DNA of 33,157 bases from Spraguea lophii. Taxonomy: Eukaryota; Microsporidia; Spragueidae. The DNA is taken from positions 1-33,157 of the forward strand of contig LDOQ01000362.1 in NCBI GenBank assembly GCA_001887945.1, read 5' to 3'. Shown here in pieces: positions 18,740-28,900 of this stretch. The notes beneath the pieces are model-generated. The model saw nothing but the letters and a program-made list of their open reading frames with translations, ran no database searches and was not told the origin of the DNA. Numbering within the stretch: position 1 is the stretch's first letter; each line of letters starts with the position of its first letter. The position numbers were made by a program, and so were the translations under genes.

Positions 18740-18744
18740 GATCC
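18740..18744. repeat. Right GATCC target duplication of the LTR retrotransposon
   Basis: Exact partner of 14764-14768. Removing the element and one copy restores the Merlin transposase frame around Asn-Gly-Ser. Confidence 0.92.
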
Positions 18745-19263
18745 ATTAACAACATTTTCTCTTAGTTCTTTTTCAATAATTTCCCTTTTTTTTATTAGGT
18801 AATTCAGAAAAAAATAGGTTACCATCTTCCATAAAAATTCCGTCTAATGTCCATTTTGTTTTAACAGTTCTTCCTTTGTTGTATTTTCTTTTACTAATTA
18901 CCGATTCATCAATCTCAACTTTTTTCGCGACACCACCTATTTTTTTAAAATTTTTCTTTGTATTTTTTGGCAGCTATTTCTCTAAAAACTTTATACCAAT
19001 ATATTATAGTCTTTTTTTACAATTTTGTATTATTTTCTATTGTTGTAAATTCTGGTTTTGAACCACCCGTATATTAAAATTATAAATATTTTAAATTTTA
19101 TATTTTTCTTTTCTAATATACTATACTCTTTAATTATAACTTTATTCTTGTTATATCTATAACTTAAACGCCTAAAATATGATTTTTCTTCTTCTAGATT
19201 TATGTTTATTTTCATACTTTTTTTACATTCATCATATATCTTATTTTTTATCAAAATACCCAT
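18745..19263 (-). pseudogene. N-terminal half of the split Merlin transposase
   Basis: From the ATG at 19261-19263: a Cys-containing N-terminus (IYDECKKSM), the family's LEKKNIKFKIFIILIYGW helix (about 19060-19115), then after a frameshift VEIDESVISKRKYNKGR (first catalytic Asp; about 18870-18920) and KWTLDGIF. A further frameshift near 18795 precedes IEKELRENVVNGS, which ends at the LTR junction. Together with 14480-14763 it makes a transposase of about 270 residues, normal for Merlin. The IS1595-like pattern is strong, but this copy is dead. Confidence 0.82.
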
Positions 19264-19361
19264 ATTACGGAATATTGGGAGAAAACAATTAGTGCTAAAT
19301 AACTTTGAATAAAAATTAACATCACTTCTATTGACAAAAATTTTTCATATTGCATTTTTGA

Positions 19362-19387
19362 GGGGCGTCATATTCTACATTTTCACC
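19362..19387 (-). repeat. Right terminal inverted repeat of the nested Merlin element
   Basis: Inverted partner of 14412-14436, directly followed by the duplication catttttc (19388-19395). Confidence 0.85.
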
Positions 19388-19396
19388 CATTTTTCT

Positions 19397-19692
19397 GTAA
19401 ATAACCGTTTTAGCTTCAAAAAAGATATATAAAAATGTAGTTCAAAAAAAATAAATTCATCTAATAATTTTTAATAAGCCCAATATAATGCAGAAAATGT
19501 GAATTTTTATCATATAACTAATATGAATATTTAATAATAATTAATATTAGTTACCGGTAAATCGTCATTTTAACTTTCAAAAAAGGTATGTAAAAGAGCA
19601 GTTTAAAAGAAAATAAATCCATCAAGTAACCTTTAATAGTTCCAGTAATGCGGAAAATGAATATTCTTTATCGTATAAATAAAAATATTCTC
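19397..19692. repeat. Diverged tandem duplication, two units of about 159 bp
   Basis: Units starting near 19397 and 19556 align over most of their length (gtaaat..., ttcaaaaaa, aaataaatycatc, taatgcrgaaaatg). They lie between two Merlin copies and may be part of the terminal region of the second (19705-20430). No coding capacity. Confidence 0.7.
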
Positions 19693-19704
19693 ATATATAA
19701 TTTT

Positions 19705-20430
19705 TTATATTTTTACTCCTATTAGACCTCTTGTTTTTAAAAAACCTTTTACATGTTTCCACTTATTCTCTATGTTTTGTGTGTGGATTGCAGGATTGTT
19801 TGTATCCACAAAATTCTTGGAGTGATTTACGACATAATGAGTAAAATTCCGTTCAACCAATGAATTATACCCTTTCCATGAGTCAGAAATAATAGCTGTT
19901 CCCTTTTTTATATGCGAAATACAACTTTCCAAGTTTTTGTGCATTTCTTTTAGTAGTTATTTTAAAAAAACATTGTTTTGTTCTCTACATACTCCTCCAA
20001 CACATCACTTTTTTTTGTAAAGTAAATTTCATCTATCTCAGCTGTTAATTTTTTCCTCTCTATTCTTTTTTTTGGGTAGATATTTTATTTTATTCCACAT
20101 TATATTCTTAATATTTACATAGGTAATATTAGATATACTGTTTTCTCTTAATTTTTTTTGTTCTTTTTGAAGTACCGTAAATTATCAATAAAATTTTGAT
20201 AAAAGTGTCTTCAAACCATATAATAATGATTTTTTTATGGGAGAAAATGAAATATTTGTGTATCTAAAATTAGTACATTTTCATAATCGTTTATTTTACG
20301 TCTTCATTTGTTATTAGTTTTAATACCTTTATAACATTTTTCGAATTTTTTTAAGATACCCAAATCCACAAAATAATCAAAAAATGTTATATGGTTTTCT
20401 CATCAATGGATTAATTCCAAGCTATTAATA
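19705..20430 (-). pseudogene. Merlin/IS1595-type transposase relic, third copy
   Basis: The open frame 19705-19944 carries the textbook C-terminal signature: second catalytic Asp in GTAIISDSWKGYNSL, HYVVNHSKNFVD, and catalytic Glu in HTQNIENKW. The first Asp is in AEIDEIYF (about 20025-20045) in another frame. Upstream, to about 20220, a weak trace of the N-terminal hydrophobic helix remains. All three catalytic residues survive, so decay is mainly by frameshift. Diverged from the split copy at 14.5-19.3 kb, so it is a separate family or an older branch. Confidence 0.8.
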
Positions 20431-20601
20431 ACATTATTTTTTTGTGGTAGAAGTCTCTTTTATATAACTTTTTTTGAAAATTAAAGCGATATCTTACTAA
20501 ATTTTTATATTTAAATTGTTTTTATTCTTTGTAATTATAATCAAATATATACTTTATTGAGGACATAATAGTTTGGATAGATATCAGACTATTGAATAAA
20601 A
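20431..20601. other. Short AT-rich spacer
   Basis: Nothing recognised between the third Merlin relic and the TTAA element. Confidence 0.4.
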
Positions 20602-20605
20602 TTAA

Positions 20606-20633
20606 GACCCCAATAATAAAATCAAATATTAAA
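20606..20633 (+). repeat. Left 28-bp terminal inverted repeat of the TTAA element
   Basis: Exact reverse complement of 21763-21790; the preceding TTAA is the presumed target duplication. Confidence 0.93.
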
Positions 20634-20639
20634 CAAAAA

Positions 20640-21715
20640 TATTTTTAATCGTTGTTATTATCATTGTTAAAATTATTAGGAATATTATTAGACGTTCTTC
20701 TAAGTATTGTTCTATTTATGTTAGCTATTTCGTTAAAACATCTCAGTCTATATTCTCACGTAGCTAATATTTCCTTACACTTCAATAATATTTGGGAATT
20801 ATAGCATTTCTATCATAGATTTTACTATTATTATTAAAACCAATCGTAGTTAGAAATAACTTGGCTGGTGTTTCATTCACAGCTTTATATTTTTTTATAT
20901 TATATTGATACTTTACCTCATCAATAATATTTACCTATTGTATTGTATTTCTGTATAATATTACAGATATTAAACTTCTTTTGATTATAAAATTAAATCT
21001 TTAAACTTGACTCTGTGACTCTGGATGATGGGGGATATCTAATATATGTCTTATATTATATTTTTACATATATAATTTATTAATCTATTGTTAAATTCTC
21101 ACCATTATCAGTGTGTATTTCTCTGGGAATAATACATCTTATAAAATGATTTTCTAAATGGATATACATTTCTTCTGCAGTTTTATTGATACATGGGAAA
21201 CACCATACAAATTTTGTTGCACAATCAATCATACTTAAAATATATTTAAAGTTATTATTATCAGATTGACAATCTAACATATATGTTATATTTAATTGAA
21301 TTCTATCAAGTTTTTGTATAATAATGATGATAGGCTGTATGGATATTTATCAATATATGTATCGCGTACACCACAAATAGAATAATTATCCAATACAACT
21401 TTTATATCGATTATTTTTATATTATAAAATTTGTTTATTATTTCATTAAATGTTGAATTTATATCTTTATGGCAACTTTCATAGATTTTTTCAATAAAGT
21501 CCTTTTTAATCAAACAATATATTTCAGAGGATGTTTATTTGGTTTTATTAAAATTTTATAATTCAGTAATAACATTTTATCTGCTTTTATTTTAAACTTC
21601 TTTTTTTGGTTTTTGTTAAAATTAATTGGATATACTCTGTTCTTAAATATATAACCAAATCATTATATTCTTCTTCTGTTTTTATTTTTATTAAATTTGC
21701 CATAATGAATTTTTT
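20640..21715 (-). pseudogene. Integrase-like DDE transposase of the TTAA element (frameshifted)
   Basis: Starts at the ATG near 21714 (MANLIKIKTEEEYNDL) just inside the right repeat. Frame 21292-21513 has a zinc-binding-like part (ESCHKDIN ... NYSICG). A frame change near 21295 leads to YMLDCQSD (candidate first Asp) and ILSMIDCATKFVWCFP, then REIHTDNGENL with the second Asp (21080-21280). Another frame reads DIPHHPESQ and RFN (about 20990-21050), matching the P.HPqSqG.vErfN block with the catalytic Glu region damaged. At least four lesions. Overall order and spacing are those of retroviral-type integrases. Confidence 0.75.
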
Positions 21716-21762
21716 AAAAAGAGAAATTTGCATTTTATAAACACGTTTTATAAGGGTTTTTA

Positions 21763-21790
21763 TTTAATATTTGATTTTATTATTGGGGTC
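21763..21790 (-). repeat. Right 28-bp terminal inverted repeat of the TTAA element
   Basis: Exact partner of 20606-20633, followed by TTAA at 21791-21794. Confidence 0.93.
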
Positions 21791-21794
21791 TTAA

Positions 21795-22555
21795 TTCACG
21801 GTTAATATTTTTTATTTTTTACATTATAAATAATGGATTCTAATTTTACATCAGGAACTATTCAAAAAAATATGGATTTTTTAATTATTAATATATAGAG
21901 ATTAGTAAAAACCGAGAAACTATAATATATTATATAATAATTTAATATTACATTTTTGATTTTTATGAAATGTATATTTTTATTTTAGATAAAATATTTT
22001 CATTGTGATCATATTATGTTTTTAAAAAAAAATATTTTATATTCATCGTTTAAATTTTTTGGATTTATTATTTTTATCTATATATTTGTGTTGTATCAAT
22101 TGAATTATTGGGATTTAATTTTTTAAAACCAATAAAAAAGAGTAATGTAAATATATTTTTTTAAAAATTCAAATATTATATTCATATCATATAGAATATA
22201 AATAAGTTATTTATCTTTATTTATTCTATATTTTCTTATTCTAATTACTTTTATTAAAATCACAATGGTTATTATGATTTTAATAAAAATTATGTTCAAA
22301 TAATAATGTTAGTATAACTTAAATAGTAAAATAAATATTTTATCTGATTTCTATCTGTCTATATTTACCTCATCTTATAATATAAACATATAAATAGAGT
22401 TTAACTATATATAAGATTATATTTATATTTATAATCTTTATTATAATACATATATTATAATCAATTTTTTTAAAACAATAATAATTATAATATATTGTTA
22501 TTGTCTAATATTAATATTAACTACTTCAAAAACAGACCTTAAATACGAATATAAC
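21795..22555. other. Very AT-rich stretch without genes
   Basis: No open frame. Around 22252-22290 there is a short inverted repeat (tttattaaaatca ... tgattttaataaa, 13-bp stem), which could be a tiny hairpin or chance. Confidence 0.45.
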
Positions 22556-23194
22556 AATAAAAAACAGGGCAAGATTCGAAAATAAGATAAAATGTCCAAG
22601 TAAAATTCTTTCTTTTTGTAGAATTTAAGAGGCATTAAATAAAATTATAGGTGTTCTTTATATAGAAGCATGTGAAAATGATAAAAAGTAAATATACTAA
22701 TGAGTCTATTTTACGGTGCCGTGGCCAAAAGAGGTAATAAACAAATAGTTTCTGTATGGGTTGACTGTGTATTGAATAATATTAAATCAACTTTGGTTAT
22801 TATAATCAGTGTAATATAAAAATGTATTTTAAATAGAAGATTTAAAGATATAATGAAGGAATTAAAAATATTATTCGATGGTCTGAAACCGGCATATCGA
22901 TTTTCGATTGTATATAATAAAAAAGTAAAAAAACAGCTATAAAGATAAATGGGTTGAAATTGACGATCTGCTATTTTAAGAAATTATAATGTTTGAAAAT
23001 TCAATAAATAAATGTATATTGTTTGAAGTATTGATAAGGTGACTAAAGGAATGTTTTTTCTTGCAATAATTACAAGAAATCCAAATTTTTTGAAACGCAT
23101 TAATAAGAAACATGTTAAAAGAAGATTTATTAATAACAACAAAATTTTGGAAATGTTATAAAAATCTTCAAAACTTAAGTTATAAATATTATAA

Positions 23195-23208
23195 AATAAA
23201 TTATTTGA
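23195..23208. repeat. Left target-site duplication of SINE copy B
   Basis: aataaattatttga, repeated exactly at 23710-23723. Confidence 0.93.
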
Positions 23209-23709
23209 TTTTTTTTACGAATGAAACTTTTATTTATCAAAGTTTCCTGGCCGGTTGCGGCCTACCATGGTCTGTGACCTTCGGTTCCTCGAGCGAAATT
23301 AAACTTGTACTAACTGGTTTCGCTACAGATATGCATTAATCTCATCTTACCTTATGCTCCAGAGTGTTAGGATTTTGCGTCTGGTGCACGTCGCCGCCCC
23401 CACTTCCAGCTCTTAAGGAATTCCCAGCCTCTTTCGTTGCATAGTATTGGCCGAGTCACAAATCAATACAGGGATTGCAACTACATCAGCTGAACACTAC
23501 TTTAATCTAGTAGCGGGGCCGTCATACAAGGCACAGCTATGCTGCACTATCGAAACCTCACCCACTCAACAATCTTTTTCTTCTCTTCTGCGTTTATTAT
23601 TTTTTTTTTGTTTTTTTTTGTTTTGAAAATTTTTTTCTGGATGAGGGATTCGAACCCGCCAGGCTTGGGGTTTGGTTACCACCCCACGACCACTGGGCCA
23701 GGCGGGACT
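23209..23709 (-). mobile_element. Full-length tRNA-derived SINE, copy B (about 501 bp)
   Basis: The reference copy of the family. On the minus strand: tRNA-related head (23640-23709) with A and B boxes, an A-rich linker (the T runs at 23600-23640), a GC-rich body of about 380 bp, and an A-rich 3' end (T run at 23209-23216), bounded by exact 14-bp target duplications. No coding capacity, so it needs a LINE for movement. GC content is roughly half, against perhaps a fifth in its flanks. It lies in a dead Merlin transposase gene. The 69-codon frame 23539-23748 across the head is not a gene. Confidence 0.93.
23646..23700 (-). promoter_or_regulatory. Internal pol III promoter of SINE copy B (A box 23690-23700, B box 23646-23656)
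   Basis: TGGCCCAGTGG and GGTTCGAATCC on the minus strand, 33 bases apart. Both boxes are intact, so this copy could be transcribed. The surrounding bases do not fold into a tRNA acceptor stem. Confidence 0.85.
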
Positions 23710-23723
23710 AATAAATTATTTGA
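23710..23723. repeat. Right target-site duplication of SINE copy B
   Basis: Exact second copy of aataaattatttga at 23195-23208. Confidence 0.93.
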
Positions 23724-23949
23724 GAAACTTTTTACAACCAATAAATAGAAAAATAAACATATAAACAATAGGAACAAATTGGCTCTGGCTAAAATATTAT
23801 ATAAAAGTAAAAAACTCGAATTTAAATGGGGTATTATATGTGTGATTTCACAGTATTTTTTTAAAAGATCATAACCCCAATTTTACGAAAATTGTACTCA
23901 TACTAAAATGCTATCTTTAATTGGGTTTAATCTCGTTTTTTAGGATAGT

Positions 23950-26290
23950 CATATTCTTTATTAGCAAATATTCTTCTTTTTGTTTTCAATAATACTGCTG
24001 AAGTAGAAAGTCCGAGTAACTGGCATGTCGCGATGGTATACCTATCAATGACTGGCACTCGGCTAACATTGAACTCAAAAGTATTTCTGTTTTCTTATAT
24101 AATTACCATCGATTTATTTTCCAATGTCCGGTGTCATCTTCTACGCTTGGTATCATTTCTCAATTTTTTTAATACTATCGTTTAAATCATGTTTAGATTC
24201 AGTCAATATTACTACATCATCAGCAAATAGAAGACCAGGTATAAGTGGCAAACGATTATCAGCCGTTACATCTCTCATCTCGTTCAAGAAATCATTAATA
24301 TAAAGGTTAAACAAGATCGGTGAGATTGGGCAACATTACTTAATACCAATCCTATACCCAACGTCCTCTGATATAATGCCACCAAACTCAACTACAACTT
24401 TAGTATTTTTATATAATACATTTATATACTGGAATACTCTACTATGGAAATTCATGACTGCAATTTCATAACAGATTACTATAAGAACTCGATTGTATGA
24501 CTTGAGAAGTTTGCAATTAAGACGCATGTTTTATCGTTCCTTCTTATCCACGCGTGAGATTTCATATAAAGAAGTAGCTTGTGAAACACCCTCTTTAAGT
24601 CCTCTAAAGCGAACTTGATTCATGTTGATTATTATTTTCATAATCAGGTTACTCAGTGTTGATATCAATAAAATTCCCTTGTAATTATTACACTTTGAAA
24701 GATCATCTTTCTTAAAAACAAGAATAATCATTGCGCTGTTCGGTTTGTCTAATATTACATTAGTATTAAACATTTGTGTTAAAAAAGTTGAACCGACAAC
24801 AAAACATAGGGGTTATACAATGTGATTTTCCTATATCATTCTATAAAGGTTTATAGGAATCCCATCGACATGTGATGCTTTACCCTGTTGAATATGTTTC
24901 AAAGTAGTAAAACTTCATTTTGACGGAGATCGTCATCACAACCATCTAAGACCATCCCTGTGTATAACCTTCCCCTACAGTGTTTGCTATGATATCATTA
25001 TCTTAGGTGAATACTTATAAGTATTCACCTAAAAATCACAGATAACATGTTTTATTAAACGTTCATCATCCACAATGGTTTAGAGACAAAGTTGAACGTC
25101 GTATGTTGATTGCTATACGAATTCAACGATGGAGCTTTTTAGAACTATTTTTATGTAGGTTTTTATACCTTTCTCTATATAAGAAGCCTATCGTTCCTTT
25201 ACATTCCGGATTTCCCTATCAGCAGAACACTTAAGTGCTTTATATATTACAGGCAGGATTTATAATCCCGATATCAGTAGACTCTTTTTTCTATTGTTTG
25301 GGGTGTCTGGGATGAGTAAAATATTATTCACCTCTTATTCATCGTCTTTTTAAGATTATACTCAAGAGGGTATTTCCTATTAAAAACTGCAGATAGAGTT
25401 AAATTTCACAAATACACTCTTTTTGTCTCTATTATTCAATTGTATCATTGGAAATATTCCCAATCACCTCAGACATTTTACATAGATCATTACGAAACCT
25501 TAATTTGTTAATCTTACAATGATTAATAGTAACCTCCGCCAATACAGGCAAGTGTTAGATAAATTCTATTTCCTATTGGGACCTTGACTAAGAATAAAGT
25601 TTTTGTTTATTAAATCATATAATCAATATATTTTTCGTACCGTCTATTTTAGACAACCCGTCAGATGGATTTTCTGCAAGAGAGGAATTCTTCATTCACA
25701 TTGAGTCGTATTTGCAATGTTGTTTGTGTGGGCCAGAAGGTAGACTATTTCAACCCTCTTTGTTAATACAATTTTATTGTACATTGATATTCTTTTCTCT
25801 CTTCGGTAATATCATCAAATTGATATAATGCTTCGTTTTTTTCTGGCGGATTATAAAGGATGTAAAATGAAACAAGCGTTATATTCTATAGCTGTTTGTC
25901 AATTATTTTTCTGACATTCTTACAAGGACGTAATCTTTATGCTCTGGAGGTCTCTTATAAACAGATTATATTAGATCCTTCGCATCAAGGAATATTTAAA
26001 AATCATGTGGTTTGATTTTCATGTCAGAAATATTAATTGATACAGATTCAAGTGACTCATATTTACCGTTAATAAGTTTACCGTCGCGAAATGTTACATT
26101 ATCCCAGCTCAGTTGACAACCTCTTTTATGAGTATTCCACTCTTTTCAGAGTTTTTAAAATCTTCATCTGGCTGTTTTATTCAATTCGCCGACAGGTACC
26201 AGAAAGAAAACTTTGATAAAACGCTTAAATGTTTCGGTTGAGAAACAAAACAATTTTCACACTCCAGATCTGATTGCATTAATCGCATGT
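23950..26290 (-). pseudogene. Decayed LINE (non-LTR retrotransposon) with reverse transcriptase
   Basis: Minus-strand RT of the LINE type. Motifs in order: QQGKASHVDGIPINLYRM (about 24845-24905, the gKA.G.DgIp block), then AMIILVFKKDDLSKCNNYKG and ISTLSN (24640-24740, the W..a.ivpifKKGd...c.NYRGI.LLs block), and after a frame change CPISPILFNLYINDF followed by GLLFADDVVIL with the catalytic FADD box (about 24205-24335). Stops and shifts are common. The upstream part (25.0-26.3 kb) could hold an endonuclease but I see no secure motif. The ends are not defined. It is the only LINE seen here and so a possible relative of the SINE's mobiliser. Confidence 0.75.
25003..25032. repeat. 30-bp perfect palindrome
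   Basis: TTAGGTGAATACTTA followed at once by its exact reverse complement, with no spacer. It lies inside the LINE relic. A perfect 15-bp stem is unlikely by chance and seems younger than the decayed sequence around it. Confidence 0.95.
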
Positions 26291-26306
26291 AAATGATTCT
26301 TGTATA

Positions 26307-26391
26307 AGGTTTTTTGATCAAATACGTACGGTGTCAAAATATGTAAAAATATTTTAAAGGAATGGGTCTTTTTTTTAATTAAATTCGTACG
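26307..26391 (+). repeat. Left terminal inverted repeat of the mariner-type element
   Basis: About 85 bp, imperfect reverse complement of 27474-27556, including gtaaaaatattttaaa and two copies of a [a/t]cgtacg motif. Confidence 0.9.
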
Positions 26392-26397
26392 ACCTTA

Positions 26398-27390
26398 ATG
26401 AATGAAAAAATATACAAAAAAATTGAAATTGAAACAAACAAAAAATTACTTTTTTTACATATTAAAGGTATGTCATTTAATAAAATAGGAGAGAAACTGG
26501 AGTAGCTAAATCTATTATTCAATCAATTATTCAAAAATTTAATATCAAAGTTGTTTTATCGATTGAAGGAAAAGGTGGATAAATAGTCTAAATTTGGTGA
26601 TGTCGAAAATACATTTATATCGGACCCTGTTGATGTCACCCCAATAATCACCTTTAAAAAACAACAGAAAAGATGAATGAAAGGTTTTTGATATCTATTC
26701 TATGCCTACAATTTTCAGAAACTTAAAAAACTTACATCTCTTATTAAATCATTAATTACTATTTCAGTGAATATAAACACCGAAACAACAATCGAAAAGC
26801 GTATATAATATGACGAGAAATTTACATGCTTATCATATAAATCATTCATATTTATAGACAAATCAGGATTTTCTCTTACAATTAATGTTAAATGTTGCAG
26901 AGCAATTATTGGCAAATCTCATTAAGTAGAAGTTGGAGGTATAAGAACAAAAACTTACAGTTTTGTAGCGATTGAAAATAAGAGTACTGTAATACATTAT
27001 AAAAATAATATTAATGTGTAAACGGTATTGATTTTAAAGAATTTTTAAGAGATTCACATACTATTACAATTGACAAAGGAATTAATAATCCAATATATGC
27101 TCTGATAATGTCAGAATATATTATTATAGTGGTGTTGTTGATTTAATCTCGGAACTTAATCTTTCGATTTTGTATCTTTCACCGTATTCTCTGTTTTAAA
27201 CATAATATAGAATAGTTTTAGTAAATGCAAGAATATTATTGGAATAATGGTGATAAACGCACGAGAAGAACTTTTTAAACATATTGATGAAAACTTTAAT
27301 TACACAACATCAGATGACCTAGCGTGATTTTTTAGGAAAATGTTGAGATATTTGTCAAGTTGTAGGAATAATGAAATTATACTTGAATAA
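26398..27390 (+). pseudogene. Tc1/mariner-type transposase (broken)
   Basis: Starts MNEKIYKKIEIETNKK at 26398, next to the left repeat. A helix-turn-helix reads IKGMSFNKIGEK, then after a frameshift GVAKSIIQSIIQKF. A D-containing block reads FIDKSGFSLTINVKCCRA (about 26855-26905; DK for the usual DE), followed by VGGIRTKTYSFVAIENKS. TITIDKGIN (about 27063-27090) replaces the usual ivmDNa.iH, and LYLSPYSLF (about 27170-27200) is the LPPYSP.LNPIE block with its end broken. Numerous stops. The minus-strand frame 26715-26915 is a shadow. Confidence 0.78.
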
Positions 27391-27473
27391 ATTATTTATT
27401 CTATTAAAGTGTTTTTTATGTATATACTATCTTATAAACTACATTTCTTTTAATTTAATTTTTAATTTTTAAA

Positions 27474-27556
27474 CCGTACGAATTTGATTGAAAAAAGTTC
27501 CATTCTTTTTAAAATATTTTTACTTATTTTGACTGTACGAATTTGATCAAAAACCT
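27474..27556 (-). repeat. Right terminal inverted repeat of the mariner-type element
   Basis: About 83 bp, partner of 26307-26391, followed by TA (27557-27558). Confidence 0.9.
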
Positions 27557-27559
27557 TAT

Positions 27560-28900
27560 TGTAGAGAACAAACAATCTAAAATATTTTTTGAAGATTTAT
27601 TAGAAATTTGAGTAAAGAGGTAAATTTAATATAATTTTAATATAAATAAAAGAGATTAAAATAATGAACTTGAAATATATCACATTAGGAAAAGAAATTT
27701 ATAAAATAAAGCTACAACAACTGTTTTACATTACATAAAACCGTTATGATAATAAGAATAATAAAAATTCAAATAAATATGTTAGAATTGGCTGAAAAAA
27801 ATAAATGTTGAAAATATAAAGCAATTATTAAAAAATTTTTATAACTAATTTACATGATAAATATAATTTAATAATGAATGAATATTTTTGTTACCCACGA
27901 AACTTATCAGGATAACCCATTCCTTTTCTACCTACCTTAATTTATGTTCTTTCCATATTTTTTATTATAACTCCTTTTTCAAGAGTTATTTTAGAGGTTT
28001 TATTATAAATTAAAAATGTTAATTTTTTTAAGTTATCCTTTGGAATATCCCATAAATACAGATTTAAACATTAAATAAAATCAAAAACATGATTATATAA
28101 TAAATAGGGAAACCACTAAACCAGAAAAAAAAGAATTCAAAGTTTATAGATTAAAAAATTTGATAAAAAAATATTCATCTAATACAGTTAGAATTTTAAT
28201 AATTAAAAAGAATTAAAACATGTAATCAAAATAAAATAAATAACAATTCAAATTATAAACAAGAGGAAAAACATTGATCTTTTAATAAAAGTAAAATTCA
28301 TAATAATAATGATGAATATCGTTCTTCTGAAATAATTGAGTAAAAACAACATTAACGCAATGAATAAAAATGTTAATTCAAATTATATTATATTAATATC
28401 TCGTACAAACAATTTTAAGATTTTATCCCCAATAGCCATTATAGCAGATAATAATTATATATTATCTGGTCTAATAAAATATAATAATATCAAAATTGAA
28501 TACCCAAAATAAAAATATAAACTTTGTAAATAAAACACAATTAACAAATAGGTGTAATTACCAGTAAGAATCTCAGTAATTTTAAATAAATCATTCAAAA
28601 TAAAAATACTGATAATCCCCATCCATTAATTTTTTGGTACATCATTTCTATCTCAAAATAAAATAATTCTCTACTTTGAAGTAACCATAAATAATACCGA
28701 TGCACATAAAATTTAATTTTTATAAAATATTTCAAGACAAGTTTTACAAACGCGAATATGAAATTTACATATTAATTCTAGACTAAAAAAACATATTCAA
28801 CTGTTAAATAACATAATAAATGAAGATAAAGCAATAAGATTTATAATAAAGATTAAATTATATTACCAATGAATATAATACATTAATACATTGATTATTG
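27560..28900. other. Very AT-rich stretch, possibly an eroded retroelement
   Basis: Many short A-rich plus-strand frames and no clear motif. It may be the 5' part of the relic at 28900-29500, but I cannot support that from conserved residues. Confidence 0.35.

Larger units (their letters stand above)
14412..19387 (-). mobile_element. Merlin-type DNA transposon split by an LTR retrotransposon
   Basis: The outer element is bounded by about 25-bp inverted repeats (14412-14436 and 19362-19387; outer end GG[C/T]GAAA[G/A]TGTAGAATA) and an 8-bp target duplication. Without the 3971-bp retrotransposon and one duplicated pentamer it would be about 1.0 kb, a normal Merlin size. Its transposase is on the minus strand in two pieces, 18740-19263 and 14480-14763, which join in frame across the GATCC duplication. 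The order of events is therefore certain: Merlin first, retrotransposon later. Confidence 0.88.
20602..21794 (-). mobile_element. TTAA-flanked DNA element with integrase-like transposase (1.19 kb)
   Basis: Perfect 28-bp terminal inverted repeats (20606-20633 and 21763-21790, outer end GACCCCAATAATAAAATC) are each bordered by TTAA (20602-20605, 21791-21794). The single gene inside, minus strand, is a DDE integrase with an H/C-type N-terminus. Exact identity of the repeats suggests recent mobility even though the gene is frameshifted. TTAA targets are known from piggyBac and Kolobok, but this enzyme is retroviral-integrase-like, as in Ginger-type elements. I cannot place it in a named superfamily. 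Confidence 0.85.
22560..23850 (+). pseudogene. Merlin-type transposase relic, fourth copy, interrupted by SINE B
   Basis: Plus-strand decayed transposase. WVEIDDLLF (first Asp) is near 22950-22977. EDLLITTKFWKCYKNLQNL, within the frame 23112-23339, corresponds to the second-Asp block GT.I.TD.WK.Y, here with the Asp replaced by Thr. The SINE at 23209-23709 splits it just after the KINY part. On the far side LRNFLQPINRKI and a broken TIE block (about 23724-23800) continue the homology. The last part of the 75-codon frame (23216-23339) is SINE sequence and is not part of the gene. Confidence 0.65.
26307..27556 (+). mobile_element. Tc1/mariner-type DNA transposon, 1250 bp
   Basis: Bounded by long imperfect inverted repeats (26307-26391 and 27474-27556; outer end AGGTTTTT[T]GATCAAAT, with tcgtacg-type motifs inside) and flanked by TA on both sides, the Tc1/mariner target. 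One degenerate transposase gene lies on the plus strand. The size is standard for the superfamily. Confidence 0.88.

Noticed and set aside
23539..23748. 69-codon open frame on the plus strand
   Set aside because: Antisense to the SINE head and running into the flank; same accident as at 115-387.
24500..24800. Intact small genes at 24336-24527 and 24531-24773
   Set aside because: These are fragments of the LINE reverse transcriptase region (the first in a non-coding frame), not independent genes.
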